From assembly GCA_964514105.1 (NCBI GenBank), contig CAZEPJ010000045.1, positions 1-37,155 of the forward strand: a stretch of 37,155 nt of DNA, given 5' to 3'. Of the stretch, positions 7,328 to 15,783 are shown in pieces; position 1 is the stretch's first letter, and each line of letters opens with the position of its first letter. The position numbers and the translations under genes are program-made. Under the pieces are notes generated by a model. It did no database searches. It saw only the letters and a program-made list of their open reading frames with translations, and had not been told where the DNA came from. The DNA is from CAZEPJ01 sp964514105 (GTDB taxonomy: Bacteria > Desulfobacterota > Desulfocorpusculales > Desulfocorpusculum).

Positions 7328-9169
7328 ATGGCTCGAAAGGTTCTTCTGGCCGATGAGAGCGTGGCGGTCCGAAAGGCCGTGGAGGCCACGCTGGAACCCA
7401 AGGATTTCGAAGTGGTTGCGGTGTCCAGCGGGGCGGATGCCCTGGAGCAGGCCAAACGGGTTCACCCCGACGTCATCCTTCTCGACGTCGGCCTCCCGGA
7501 CGCAGATGGCCATGAGATATGTCGCCGCCTGAAGGAGGACCTCGATCTGCTGGGGATCCCGGTGATTGTCATGTCGGCGGAGGGAGAGGGGGACCCGGAC
7601 AGGGCCCGGGCGGCGGGGGCGGAAGGCTACCTGGCCAAGCCCTTCCAGGGTAACCAGCTCTTCCGGGAAGTCATGTCGCTGGTGGACCTCTCCCTGGAGC
7701 CCACCATGAAGATCGAGACTCCAGGCATGGAGAACCTGGACTTCGAGGAAGAGGAAGCCGGGCTTCAGGATGAGCTGGCGCTGGGTGAGCTGGACCTGGA
7801 AGGCGACGGCATCCTGGACCTCACCGAGGAGATGGAGAACATCGAGGAGGCCGCCCGGGAGGCGGAGGAACTGGAGGGCTTCACGTTCGAGGAGGGGGAG
7901 GAGTTGGACCTGGAGGCCCCCGTCCCAGGCCCGAGTTCGGCCCGGCGCGTCAAGACGGAGGAGATCGACGAGATCTCCTTTGAGGAGGAGTTGGAGGAAC
8001 TGGACCTGGGCGAACTGGAGATGGAGGGAGCCGATGAGATCCCTTCGCTGCAGGGGGACCCGGGGTCGGGAAGCCGGGAGGCCCAGATTATCGCCACCGA
8101 TGAACTGGAGGAAGGCATCGCCTTTGATGACGGGCTCTCCCTCACCGAGGAGTCGCCGGCATCCGATCTGGATCTCCTGGGGACCAGCGAGGATGCAGCC
8201 TCCCTGGAACTGGACGCCGAGGAGGAGCCGCCGGTGGGGGCCACCGCCCGCCCCGCCACCCCGGGCCTGGTGGACACCGATGAGCTGGAGGAGATCGTCC
8301 TAGAGGAGGACACCCTGGACCTGGGGGATGAAATCGAGGAGACCCTCTCGACCGAGGGCGTGCAGGAAACCGGCATCGATTTCGATCTGGAGGGGGAAGA
8401 ACCGGAGGGGATGATCAGGACGCAGGAGGACCAGGACCTGTTGTCGGATACGGAACTCAGCCTCGACGAGGGGCTGCCTTCTGGCCCGGAGCCCCAACCC
8501 CTGCAGGAAACGGTGATCGATTGGGAGGAGGCCCGAGACGCCGCCGAGGAGCCCGCGGCCCTGCTGGAGGAGACGGTCATCGATTGGGAGGAAGGGGAAG
8601 CCGAGGAAACGGCCTCCCTGGCCTTGAAAGCGGTGCCCGAACCGGCTTCCCCCAGGGTGGAAGACCTGCCCGGCCGGGCCCCCAAGGAGGAGCCTCCGCC
8701 CCAGGCCATGGTAGAGCCCCCGCCCCCTGGGCCACGGATGGCCCCCCGGGAGGCCGCGGAGCCTGTTTGGGCGCCGCCCGCCCCGGATCGGAAGGCTCCG
8801 GCGGCCGCAGCCGGGCTCCTGGAAGAAGTGGAGCTGGAGGAGGAGATCGCCGCCGCCAAGGGGGAGACTTCGTGGCCCCAGGGGGCCGAGGCGGTCCTGG
8901 AGGAGATCGCGTTGCAGGATGTCCCGCCCCTGGAGGCCGGTTTGCGCCTGGAGCTCTTGGAGGAGGACTTCGGTGTGGTGGACTTCTTCTCGGAGGAAGG
9001 GATCCGAAGGGAGATCGCCAGGAACCTCCAGGATATGGTGGAGCGGATCCTGGCCGAAATGGCCCCCCCCATTGTGGAGAATGTGGCACGGGGCATCGCC
9101 CTGGAGCGCGCGGAGAAGATCGTCATGGAGGAGATCCAACGGCTGAGGGTCCAGCCCGAGGGTGCCTGA
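7328..9169 (+). CDS. receiver-domain protein with a long acidic/proline-rich tail
   Basis: Signalling protein without a recognisable DNA-binding output. Residues 1-122 form a response-regulator receiver domain: acidic pocket D9/E10, phosphoacceptor D53 in LLDVGLP, switch S83 and K104. About 430 residues follow that are dominated by Glu, Asp and Leu, with repeated EELD/DLGE-type blocks and two copies of ETVIDWEE (394-401 and 415-422); a Pro-rich stretch lies around 445-500. The last 60 residues are a predicted amphipathic helical domain starting at VDFFSEEGIRREI. The plan recalls RomR of Myxococcus xanthus (receiver, Pro-rich linker, Glu-rich C-terminus), a polarity factor, but that is an analogy. 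ATG 7328 follows GAGGGGG. It is monocistronic by its promoter and terminator. Confidence 0.85.
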   Translation: MARKVLLADESVAVRKAVEATLEPKDFEVVAVSSGADALEQAKRVHPDVILLDVGLPDADGHEICRRLKEDLDLLGIPVIVMSAEGEGDPDRARAAGAEGYLAKPFQGNQLFREVMSLVDLSLEPTMKIETPGMENLDFEEEEAGLQDELALGELDLEGDGILDLTEEMENIEEAAREAEELEGFTFEEGEELDLEAPVPGPSSARRVKTEEIDEISFEEELEELDLGELEMEGADEIPSLQGDPGSGSREAQIIATDELEEGIAFDDGLSLTEESPASDLDLLGTSEDAASLELDAEEEPPVGATARPATPGLVDTDELEEIVLEEDTLDLGDEIEETLSTEGVQETGIDFDLEGEEPEGMIRTQEDQDLLSDTELSLDEGLPSGPEPQPLQETVIDWEEARDAAEEPAALLEETVIDWEEGEAEETASLALKAVPEPASPRVEDLPGRAPKEEPPPQAMVEPPPPGPRMAPREAAEPVWAPPAPDRKAPAAAAGLLEEVELEEEIAAAKGETSWPQGAEAVLEEIALQDVPPLEAGLRLELLEEDFGVVDFFSEEGIRREIARNLQDMVERILAEMAPPIVENVARGIALERAEKIVMEEIQRLRVQPEGA

Positions 9170-9227
9170 CCGCGAAGCAGGGAATACGGGAGCATTCGTC
9201 CTTCCCGGGCCAGCCCATGTCCCGGCG

Positions 9228-9268
9228 AAAGGGGAGGGGGATTACGAGGCTAATCCCCCTTTCCTTTT
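9228..9268 (+). terminator. rho-independent terminator after the receiver gene
   Basis: A 17-bp stem (9228-9244 with 9251-9267, two G-U pairs) encloses the loop CGAGGC. The core is AGGGGGATTA / TAATCCCCCT and the 3' arm ends in a T-rich stretch TTTCCTTTT. It lies only 45 bases before the valS start codon. Confidence 0.8.
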
Positions 9269-9313
9269 CCGGTGACCCGACACCCGGCAGGACGGTTTGT
9301 CGGAGCGAGACGC

Positions 9314-11965
9314 ATGGCCGCCAATCTGAGCAAGACGTACAACCCACAGGAGATCGAGAAGAAGTGGTATCGCTTCTGGGAGGACGAGGGGTTCTTCCAC
9401 GCAGACGCGGAGAGCGGCGGGAGCCCGTACTGTATCGTCATCCCGCCACCCAATGTCACAGGGTCTCTCCACATGGGACACGCCCTCAACAACACCCTCC
9501 AGGACATCTGTGTGCGCTACAAGCGGATGGATGGCTTCAACGTCCTGTGGATGCCGGGGATGGACCATGCAGGGATCGCCACCCAGAATGTGGTCGAGAG
9601 GGAACTGGCCAAGGAGGGGCTGAGCCGCCATGACGTGGGCCGGGAGGACTTCGTCAGGCGCGTCTGGGCCTGGAAGGAGAAGTACGGCGGTCTGATCATC
9701 CACCAGCTGAAGCGACTGGGGGCCTCCTGCGACTGGGACCGCCAGCGATTCACCATGGATGAGGGGCTCTCCAGGGCCGTGCGGGAGGTCTTCGTCCGGC
9801 TGTTCTCCGAGGGCCTGATCTACCGGGATGACTACATCATCAACTGGTGCCCGCGGTGCGCCACGGCCCTGTCCGACCTGGAGGTGGACCACATGGAGCA
9901 CGCGGCCCACCTCTACTACGTCCGCTATCCGCTTGCGGACGGGGCCGGTGCCGTCACGGTGGCCACCACCCGCCCCGAGACCATGCTGGGGGACACGGCC
10001 GTGGCCGTGAACCCCAAAGACGAGCGGTACAGCCGCCTGGTGGGAAAGGCCTGCAGGCTCCCCCTGGTGGGACGGACCCTGCCCATCATCGCCGACTCCT
10101 ATGTCCAACCCGAGTTCGGCACGGGCGCATTGAAGATCACGCCGGCCCATGACCCCAACGACTTCGAGATCGGGCTGCGCCACGGCCTGGAGAAGATCCG
10201 GGTCATCGATGATGCGGGCGTCATGGTCCCGGAGGCCGGTCCGTACGCGGGGATGGATCGAGAGGCCTGCCGACAGGCGGTCATCGCGGCCCTGGAGGCC
10301 CAGGGATTGATGGAGCGGGTGGATCCCTACAGCCACATGGTGGGACATTGCCAGCGATGCCAGACGGTCATCGAGCCCACGCTGTCCAAGCAATGGTTCG
10401 TGAGGGTCGGGCCCCTGGCCCGGGAGGCCATGGAGGCCGTGCGCCAGGGGCGCACCCGGATCATCCCGGCCAAGTGGGAGAATGATTACTTCGCCTGGAT
10501 GGAGAACATTCGCGACTGGTGCATCTCCCGGCAGATCTGGTGGGGCCACCGGATCCCGGCCTGGCACTGTGCTGCGTGCGGCACGGTCGCCGTGGCCATG
10601 GAGGCGCCCGATGGGTGCAGCCGGTGCGGCGGGGGGGATCTGGAGCAGGATCGCGATGTGCTCGACACATGGTTCAGTTCGGCCCTGTGGCCTTTCTCCA
10701 CATTGGGATGGCCCGAGAGGACACGGGATCTGGAGGTCTATTACCCCACGAGCCTGCTGGTGACGGGCTTCGACATCCTCACCTTCTGGGTCGCCCGCAT
10801 GCTCATGATGGGGCTCAAGTTCATGGGCGATGTCCCCTTCAAGGACGTGTACATCCATGCCCTGGTGAGGGACATGGAGGGGCGCAAGATGAGCAAGTCC
10901 CTGGGCAATGTCATCGATCCCCTGGAGGTCATTGCCCAGGACGGGGCCGACGCCTTTCGCTTTGCCCTGGCGGCCTTCGCCGCCCAAGGCAGAGACATCC
11001 GGCTGTCCATGGAGCGGATCCAGGGGTACCGCAATTTCATGAACAAACTTTGGAATGCGGCCCGCTTCGTGCTCATGAACCTGGATGACTCCCCCCCCCC
11101 TGTTCCCGGCGACGGGGAGTCGCCGCTGGTGCATCGGTGGATCCGCAGCCGGCTTGCCCGCACCGTTCGAGAGGTTCGGGAGCATCTCGACGCATACCGC
11201 TTCAACGAGGCGGCGGGGGCCATCTACCAGTTCCTTTGGCACGAGTTCTGCGACTGGTACCTGGAGTGGATCAAACCCTCCCTGTACCGGCCCCGGGCTC
11301 CCCAGGAGCGCCAGCAGGCCCAGGGGATGATGCTCCAGGTCCTGAGCCAGGTCGTGCAGCTCCTGCATCCGTTTTCCCCGTTCATCACCGAGGAGATCTG
11401 GGCGGCCCTGCCCGGGACCCGGGGCGCGGTAATGGCCTCGAGCTTTCCCCGGCCCCATGATTCCTGGCTGGACCCCGAGGCCGAGGCCGAGGTGGGGTTG
11501 ATCCAGGCCGTGGTGGGAGGCATCCGAAACCTCCGGGCCGAGATGGGCATTGCACCGGGTGTGTGGGTCTCGGTGGTCCTCATCCCGCAGCCCGAGAAGG
11601 AAGCGGCCCTGCGCCGCCACGCGCCCACGGTCAGCGCCCTGGCCAAGGTGGGGGATCTTCGCGTGGACGCAGGCGCCCGGCGGCCGCCCATGGCCGTGTA
11701 CGCCCTGGCCAGTCAGGTGGAGATCCATCTCCTTCTGGAAGGAGTGGTGGATCCGGAGAAGGAGGCCCACCGTCTGCGAAAAGAACTGGAGGAGGTCGAA
11801 CGGGAACTCGACGCCGCCCGGCAGAAGCTTGCCAAGGGGGATTTTGTGCGAAGGGCACCCGATCACGTGGTCCTGCGCGTTCGCCAGAGGGCGGATGAGC
11901 TGGGGCTCAGGAAGGACAAACTGCGCGACGGCCTCCAGCGGATCCTCTCCATCCTCGGAGGATGA
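9314..11965 (+). CDS. valS: valyl-tRNA synthetase
   Basis: Class I aminoacyl-tRNA synthetase that charges tRNA-Val in the cytoplasm. The 883-residue protein has the ValRS-type PPPNVTGSLHMGHAL signature with HMGH at residues 53-56, KMSKS at 525-529, the editing-domain segment TTRPETMLGDTAVAV, and a C-terminal coiled coil (KELEEVERELDAARQKLAKG) that contacts tRNA. Zinc-ribbon-like cysteine pairs occur at WCPRCATAL and in the HCAACG...CSRCGG insertion. ATG 9314 is chosen because KTYNPQEIEKKWY is the normal N-terminus and CGGAG lies eight bases upstream; the in-frame start at 9272 lies next to the terminator. No T-box leader was found. coaX follows 78 bases on. Confidence 0.98.
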   Translation: MAANLSKTYNPQEIEKKWYRFWEDEGFFHADAESGGSPYCIVIPPPNVTGSLHMGHALNNTLQDICVRYKRMDGFNVLWMPGMDHAGIATQNVVERELAKEGLSRHDVGREDFVRRVWAWKEKYGGLIIHQLKRLGASCDWDRQRFTMDEGLSRAVREVFVRLFSEGLIYRDDYIINWCPRCATALSDLEVDHMEHAAHLYYVRYPLADGAGAVTVATTRPETMLGDTAVAVNPKDERYSRLVGKACRLPLVGRTLPIIADSYVQPEFGTGALKITPAHDPNDFEIGLRHGLEKIRVIDDAGVMVPEAGPYAGMDREACRQAVIAALEAQGLMERVDPYSHMVGHCQRCQTVIEPTLSKQWFVRVGPLAREAMEAVRQGRTRIIPAKWENDYFAWMENIRDWCISRQIWWGHRIPAWHCAACGTVAVAMEAPDGCSRCGGGDLEQDRDVLDTWFSSALWPFSTLGWPERTRDLEVYYPTSLLVTGFDILTFWVARMLMMGLKFMGDVPFKDVYIHALVRDMEGRKMSKSLGNVIDPLEVIAQDGADAFRFALAAFAAQGRDIRLSMERIQGYRNFMNKLWNAARFVLMNLDDSPPPVPGDGESPLVHRWIRSRLARTVREVREHLDAYRFNEAAGAIYQFLWHEFCDWYLEWIKPSLYRPRAPQERQQAQGMMLQVLSQVVQLLHPFSPFITEEIWAALPGTRGAVMASSFPRPHDSWLDPEAEAEVGLIQAVVGGIRNLRAEMGIAPGVWVSVVLIPQPEKEAALRRHAPTVSALAKVGDLRVDAGARRPPMAVYALASQVEIHLLLEGVVDPEKEAHRLRKELEEVERELDAARQKLAKGDFVRRAPDHVVLRVRQRADELGLRKDKLRDGLQRILSILGG

Positions 11966-12043
11966 GGGGCGGCAAGGGCCGTCCAGCCGATCCCCGGGGC
12001 GAGGCGCCCGTTGTCGCCCCTCCGGGCATCGCGGGGGGACGCC

Positions 12044-12853
12044 ATGCTCTTCGTGGTGGATGTGGGCAACAGCAACACGGTCTTCGGGGTGTACGAGGAC
12101 ACGCGCCTCCTCAAGGATTGGAGGATCCGGACCATCCAGGGGCAGACGGCGGACGAATTCGGGATCCTCGTCTGGAACCTCTTCCAGTGGGCGGGACTGG
12201 ACATGCGGGGGGTTCGGGGCGTGGTCGTCTCCTGCGTGGTACCCCCCATCATGCGGGGCCTTCACGAGCTTTGCGCCAAGTATTTCGGTCTCCAGCCGCT
12301 GGTCGTGGGCCCCGGAGTGGAGACCGGGATGCCCATCCTCTACGACAACCCCAAGGAGGTCGGGGCGGATCGGGTGGTCAACGCAGTGGCCGCGTACGAG
12401 CGGTACCGTGAGGGGGTGATCGTCGTGGACTTCGGCACGGCCACCACCTTCGACCTGGTCTCTCCACGGGGCGAATACCTGGGAGGGGCCATCGCGCCGG
12501 GCGTGATCGTCTCCAGCGAGGCCCTCTTCATGAGGACGGCCAAACTCCCCAAGGTGGAGTTCGCCAAGCCTCCGACGGTGCTGGGCAAGGACACCGTCAC
12601 CTCCATCCAGTCGGGCCTCTTCTACGGGTATGTGAGCTTGGTGGATGGGATCGTCGATCGTTTGCGAGCCGCGCATGGCGAGGGCCGCACGCGGGTCATC
12701 GCCACCGGGGGGCTGGCCGCCCTCATCGCCCCGGAGTCCAAAACCATCGAGGCCGTGGACGAGTTCCTCACCCTGGACGGGCTCCGGATCATCTACGGGC
12801 GCAACCAAACAGAGGCGGCCCCGACGGGCGGATCCCCCCTCCGCCCCGTCTGA
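12044..12853 (+). CDS. coaX: type III pantothenate kinase
   Basis: Phosphorylates pantothenate, the first step of coenzyme A synthesis. This is the CoaX class of the ASKHA superfamily, not feedback-inhibited by CoA in characterised members. The 269-residue product shows DVGNSNT at residues 6-12 (phosphate-binding), GADRVVNAVAAY (pantothenate-binding region) and DFGTATTFD, all conserved in CoaX. The ATG at 12044 matches the family N-terminus and follows a GGGGGGA sequence; a start at 12011 would add eleven atypical residues. It may be co-transcribed with valS. In many bacteria coaX is next to birA; no birA is seen here. It converges on the ppiD-like gene with 59 bases between the stops. Confidence 0.96.
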   Translation: MLFVVDVGNSNTVFGVYEDTRLLKDWRIRTIQGQTADEFGILVWNLFQWAGLDMRGVRGVVVSCVVPPIMRGLHELCAKYFGLQPLVVGPGVETGMPILYDNPKEVGADRVVNAVAAYERYREGVIVVDFGTATTFDLVSPRGEYLGGAIAPGVIVSSEALFMRTAKLPKVEFAKPPTVLGKDTVTSIQSGLFYGYVSLVDGIVDRLRAAHGEGRTRVIATGGLAALIAPESKTIEAVDEFLTLDGLRIIYGRNQTEAAPTGGSPLRPV

Positions 12854-12912
12854 CATCCCATGGCAGAGGGGCAACCGCGGGGGCCGACGGTCAGCCTTCC
12901 GGCCGCACAGGA

Positions 12913-14811
12913 TTAGCGGAATTCGTCGAAGGCCCGGTACGTCCGGATCTCGGTGCGCGCCCTCAGGTCGCTGACCCACTCCCGGGACTTGGCCCGCTTG
13001 CGATCCTGGAGCAATAGGGATCGATACAGGGGGCGTTGCTCCTCCAGCCCCTTGGGATCCGAGGGGATCCGCTCCTTGACCACGGCGACCAGGAAACGAT
13101 CCCCCTGTCGGTAGACGTCGGGCAGGAGCGGCTCGTCCGGCGGCTGGGAGAAGGCCGCCTGGATCATGGTGGCAGGCAAGGCCGCCACGGGGGCCATGCG
13201 GGTGAGGGTCGGCGTGGTCTGCAAGTTCCACCCCCCCTGCCCGGCGGCCTCGGCCATGGGCCTGCCTTGGCGCAGCGACTGGAGCAGGGACCGGGCGCGG
13301 GCATCGGCGTGCTCCGTGGCCTTGGCGCGCTGCAGGTCTTCCTGGACCCGGCCCTGGACCTCCTCCAGTCTGGGTTCCCGGCGAGGGATCCGCTCCTGGA
13401 GCTGCAGGACATAGAAGACCCCGCCGTCCTCGACCACGTCGCTGAAGTCTTCCCGATCCTTGAGCGCGAAGGCGGCCTTGCGAAAGGCCTCTCCAACGGT
13501 CAGGGCCTTCACCGGCCCCGCCAGCGGGAAGGCCTCGGTCTTCATCACGGTCAGCCCGTGCTGTTTGGCGCAATCCCCCATCTCCATGCCCTTGAAGATC
13601 TCGAGATGGGCGGCCCGGGCCATATCGGAGGCCAGCTGAACGGACTTGCTTTGCCTGAGCTCTCCTTCCAGGGTCTCCCGCACCTCCTCCAGGGGCTTGA
13701 CCCGCTCGGCCCTGGCCTCTTCCAGTCGCAAGATGTGAAACCCCTGGGGGCTCTTGGCCGGCCGCTCGCTCATCTGCCCCTGGGACATCTCCTCGAAAAG
13801 CGCCTTCTCCAGGGCCTCGGGCAGCTCACCTTGCCGCTTCCATCCCATGAGGCCGCCTTGGGGCGCCGTCTCCTTGTCCTCGGAATGCTCCCTCGCCAGC
13901 TTGCCGAATTCCTCCCCCTTCTGCAGCCGCCTCAAGAGATCCTCTGCCCTCTGCAGGGCCAGCTTGCGCGCATCGGGATCCTCGTCTTCGGCGGAACGAA
14001 GGAAGATCTGGCGCGCCAACACCTGCTTGGCCTCTCGCCATCGATCCCGCGTGGTCCCATATCGTTCCTCCAGCTCCTTCTCGCTCACCTGGGCCGCCGA
14101 GGCGTAGTCCTTGGGATCGAATCGCAAGTAGGATACGGCCACCGACTCGGGGATCTCATACCGGCCCCGATGTTCCTGGAAATAGGATTCAACCTCCTGA
14201 GGCGTGACGGTCACCTCCTGGGCCAGGGCCTCCGGTCCGATGGCCACGTATTGCAGCACCACCCGGTCGTTGAAGAGCCGGTACACCGCCTCCACCTCCG
14301 CATCGGTCACCTTGACCCCGTCGCGGATCAGATCCTCCAGCTTCTGGATTCGAAGGAACCGATGCAACTCCTTCATGAACTCTTCCTCGGTCTGACCCTG
14401 GGTCCGCAGATGCTGCAGGAATCGGGGATAGGAGAAGTTCCCGTCCTCCTGGAACAGGGAGATGCCGCGGATATACTCGCTGATCTCGGCATCCCCCACG
14501 GTGACCTGCCAGCGATCCGCCTGCTGCAGCAGCAGAAACTGGTCCACGAGGGACTCCAATGTGGTTTCCTTGAGCATGCGCCGCTGCTCCGGGGTCAGCT
14601 CCGAGCGTCTTCCCTGCTGGGCCTGAAGGAGTCGCTCGTGCTGCACCCGAAACTCCCGCAGGCTGATCTTGGCGTCGCCCACCGAGGCGATGAGGCTGGC
14701 CTCGCGGTCCCAGAGGTTGAAGCCGTAAAACAAGATGAACACCACAATGACGGCCCCCAGAAGGACCTTGATGAACCAACTCCTGGCGTGTTTTCGCATG
14801 AACGAAAGCAT
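12913..14811 (-). CDS. ppiD: PpiD-type membrane-anchored peptidyl-prolyl isomerase/foldase
   Basis: Periplasmic folding factor anchored in the inner membrane near the Sec translocon. The 632-residue protein matches PpiD in length and plan: cytoplasmic stub MLSFMRKHARSW, one transmembrane helix at about residues 15-33, a SurA-like N-terminal chaperone region (about 35-225) and a parvulin domain at about 263-366 containing ARQIFLRSAEDED, GEEFGKLAREHSED and GGLMGWKRQGELP. A second, diverged helical region forms the C-terminus. Because several parvulin active-site residues vary in PpiD proteins, isomerase activity is uncertain. The start at 14811 is preceded by GGGGAG. It is divergent from the cyclase gene, across 192 bases in which I see no convincing promoter. 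Confidence 0.93.
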   Translation of the reverse strand: MLSFMRKHARSWFIKVLLGAVIVVFILFYGFNLWDREASLIASVGDAKISLREFRVQHERLLQAQQGRRSELTPEQRRMLKETTLESLVDQFLLLQQADRWQVTVGDAEISEYIRGISLFQEDGNFSYPRFLQHLRTQGQTEEEFMKELHRFLRIQKLEDLIRDGVKVTDAEVEAVYRLFNDRVVLQYVAIGPEALAQEVTVTPQEVESYFQEHRGRYEIPESVAVSYLRFDPKDYASAAQVSEKELEERYGTTRDRWREAKQVLARQIFLRSAEDEDPDARKLALQRAEDLLRRLQKGEEFGKLAREHSEDKETAPQGGLMGWKRQGELPEALEKALFEEMSQGQMSERPAKSPQGFHILRLEEARAERVKPLEEVRETLEGELRQSKSVQLASDMARAAHLEIFKGMEMGDCAKQHGLTVMKTEAFPLAGPVKALTVGEAFRKAAFALKDREDFSDVVEDGGVFYVLQLQERIPRREPRLEEVQGRVQEDLQRAKATEHADARARSLLQSLRQGRPMAEAAGQGGWNLQTTPTLTRMAPVAALPATMIQAAFSQPPDEPLLPDVYRQGDRFLVAVVKERIPSDPKGLEEQRPLYRSLLLQDRKRAKSREWVSDLRARTEIRTYRAFDEFR

Positions 14812-15003
14812 GGAACATCTCCCCTCGACAGGCCCTGTGCATCCTGCTATCTTGACCGGATGGAGTCCTATGTTACGGGATCGGACCCGGGAAGGCAAGG
14901 TCGGGATCCCGGCGGGGTGCGACCGCCAAGGCGCGTTGAACCTGGCTTTGGCGCGGCGCACAGTCAGGATGTCGATTCCATGGAGGGGAAGGGGAGGGGC
15001 GAT

Positions 15004-15783
15004 ATGGACGGCAGGCGATTCGTGGATCTGAGCATCACCATCGAGGATGGGTTGCCCAGCGATCCGCCGGACATGATTCCCAAGATCCAGTACATCGACC
15101 ATGGGGCCGGGGCGGAGATGATGAAGCTCTTCTTCCCCGGGGTGACCCCCAAGGATCTTCCCGGGGGGCTGGGGTGGGCCGCTGAGAAGGTGGAGCTCTC
15201 CACGCATTCGGGCACGCACCTGGACGCCCCGTACCACTACCATCCCACCATGGACCGGGGAAAGCGGGCCCTGACCATCGATGAAATCCCCCTGGAGTGG
15301 TGTCAAGGCCCCGGGGTCGTCCTGGATTTCCGCCACAAAGGGGACGGGGAGCGCATCACGGTGGAAGACCTCCAGGAGGCGGTGGCCCAGATCCGCCATC
15401 CCCTCCAGGAGGGGGAGATCGTCCTCATCATGACCGGGGCGGACCGTTTCTGGGGGCAGCCCCAGTATCTGCTCAAGGGCGCCGGGATGACCAAGGAATC
15501 CACGCTCTGGATCCTGGACCACGGAATCCGCATCGTGGGTACCGATGCGTGGAGTTGGGATCGCCCCCTGCCATTCATCGCCCGGGAGTTTCAGGAGACC
15601 AAGGACCCGTCCATCATCTGGGAGGCCCATTTCGCCGGCATCGATCGGGCCTACCTCCACATCGAGAAGCTGTGCAACCTGGACCGACTCCCTCCGCACG
15701 GGTTCACCTTCTTCTGCTTCCCCATCAAGATCAAGGGGGCCAGCGCGGGGTGGATCCGGGCCGTGGCCATGCTCCATGGCTGA
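15004..15783 (+). CDS. cyclase-family (kynurenine formamidase-like) metal hydrolase
   Basis: Member of the cyclase family PF04199, which includes bacterial kynurenine formamidase and isatin hydrolase. The 259-residue product has the metal-binding signature STHSGTHLDAPYHYH at residues 66-80, with H68, H72, D74 and H78 as likely ligands. VDLSITIEDGLPS near the N-terminus and GIRIVGTDAWSWDRP later are also typical. The substrate is unknown; no other tryptophan-catabolic gene is nearby. ATG 15004 is favoured over in-frame ATG 14980 because GGGAGGGG ends five bases before it. The last eight bases overlap resB, so the enzyme is translationally linked to cytochrome c biogenesis genes, which is unusual. 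Confidence 0.9.
   Translation: MDGRRFVDLSITIEDGLPSDPPDMIPKIQYIDHGAGAEMMKLFFPGVTPKDLPGGLGWAAEKVELSTHSGTHLDAPYHYHPTMDRGKRALTIDEIPLEWCQGPGVVLDFRHKGDGERITVEDLQEAVAQIRHPLQEGEIVLIMTGADRFWGQPQYLLKGAGMTKESTLWILDHGIRIVGTDAWSWDRPLPFIAREFQETKDPSIIWEAHFAGIDRAYLHIEKLCNLDRLPPHGFTFFCFPIKIKGASAGWIRAVAMLHG

Noticed and set aside
9170..9313. T-box riboswitch upstream of valS
   Set aside because: No T-box consensus core or stem I features are visible in this short interval; only the terminator hairpin is present.
11996..12020. Hairpin GGGGCGA/TCGCCCC between valS and coaX, considered as a terminator
   Set aside because: No T-run follows and the loop is 11 bases; probably incidental GC-rich pairing.
9242..13573. 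A continuous 1443-codon open frame on the minus strand opposite valS and coaX
   Set aside because: It is a GC-rich shadow of valS and coaX: low-complexity His/Gly/Asp-rich translation, no domain, and both genes beneath are full-length and certain.
13036..15003. Long plus-strand open frame leading into the cyclase gene, antisense to the ppiD-like gene
   Set aside because: Only the part from 15004 resembles a protein family; the rest mirrors ppiD codons in another frame.
14812..15003. TTGACC at 14852-14857 with TATGTT at 14869-14874 as a cyclase promoter
   Set aside because: The spacer is only 11 bases, far too short, and no acceptable -10 occurs at 16-18 bases.
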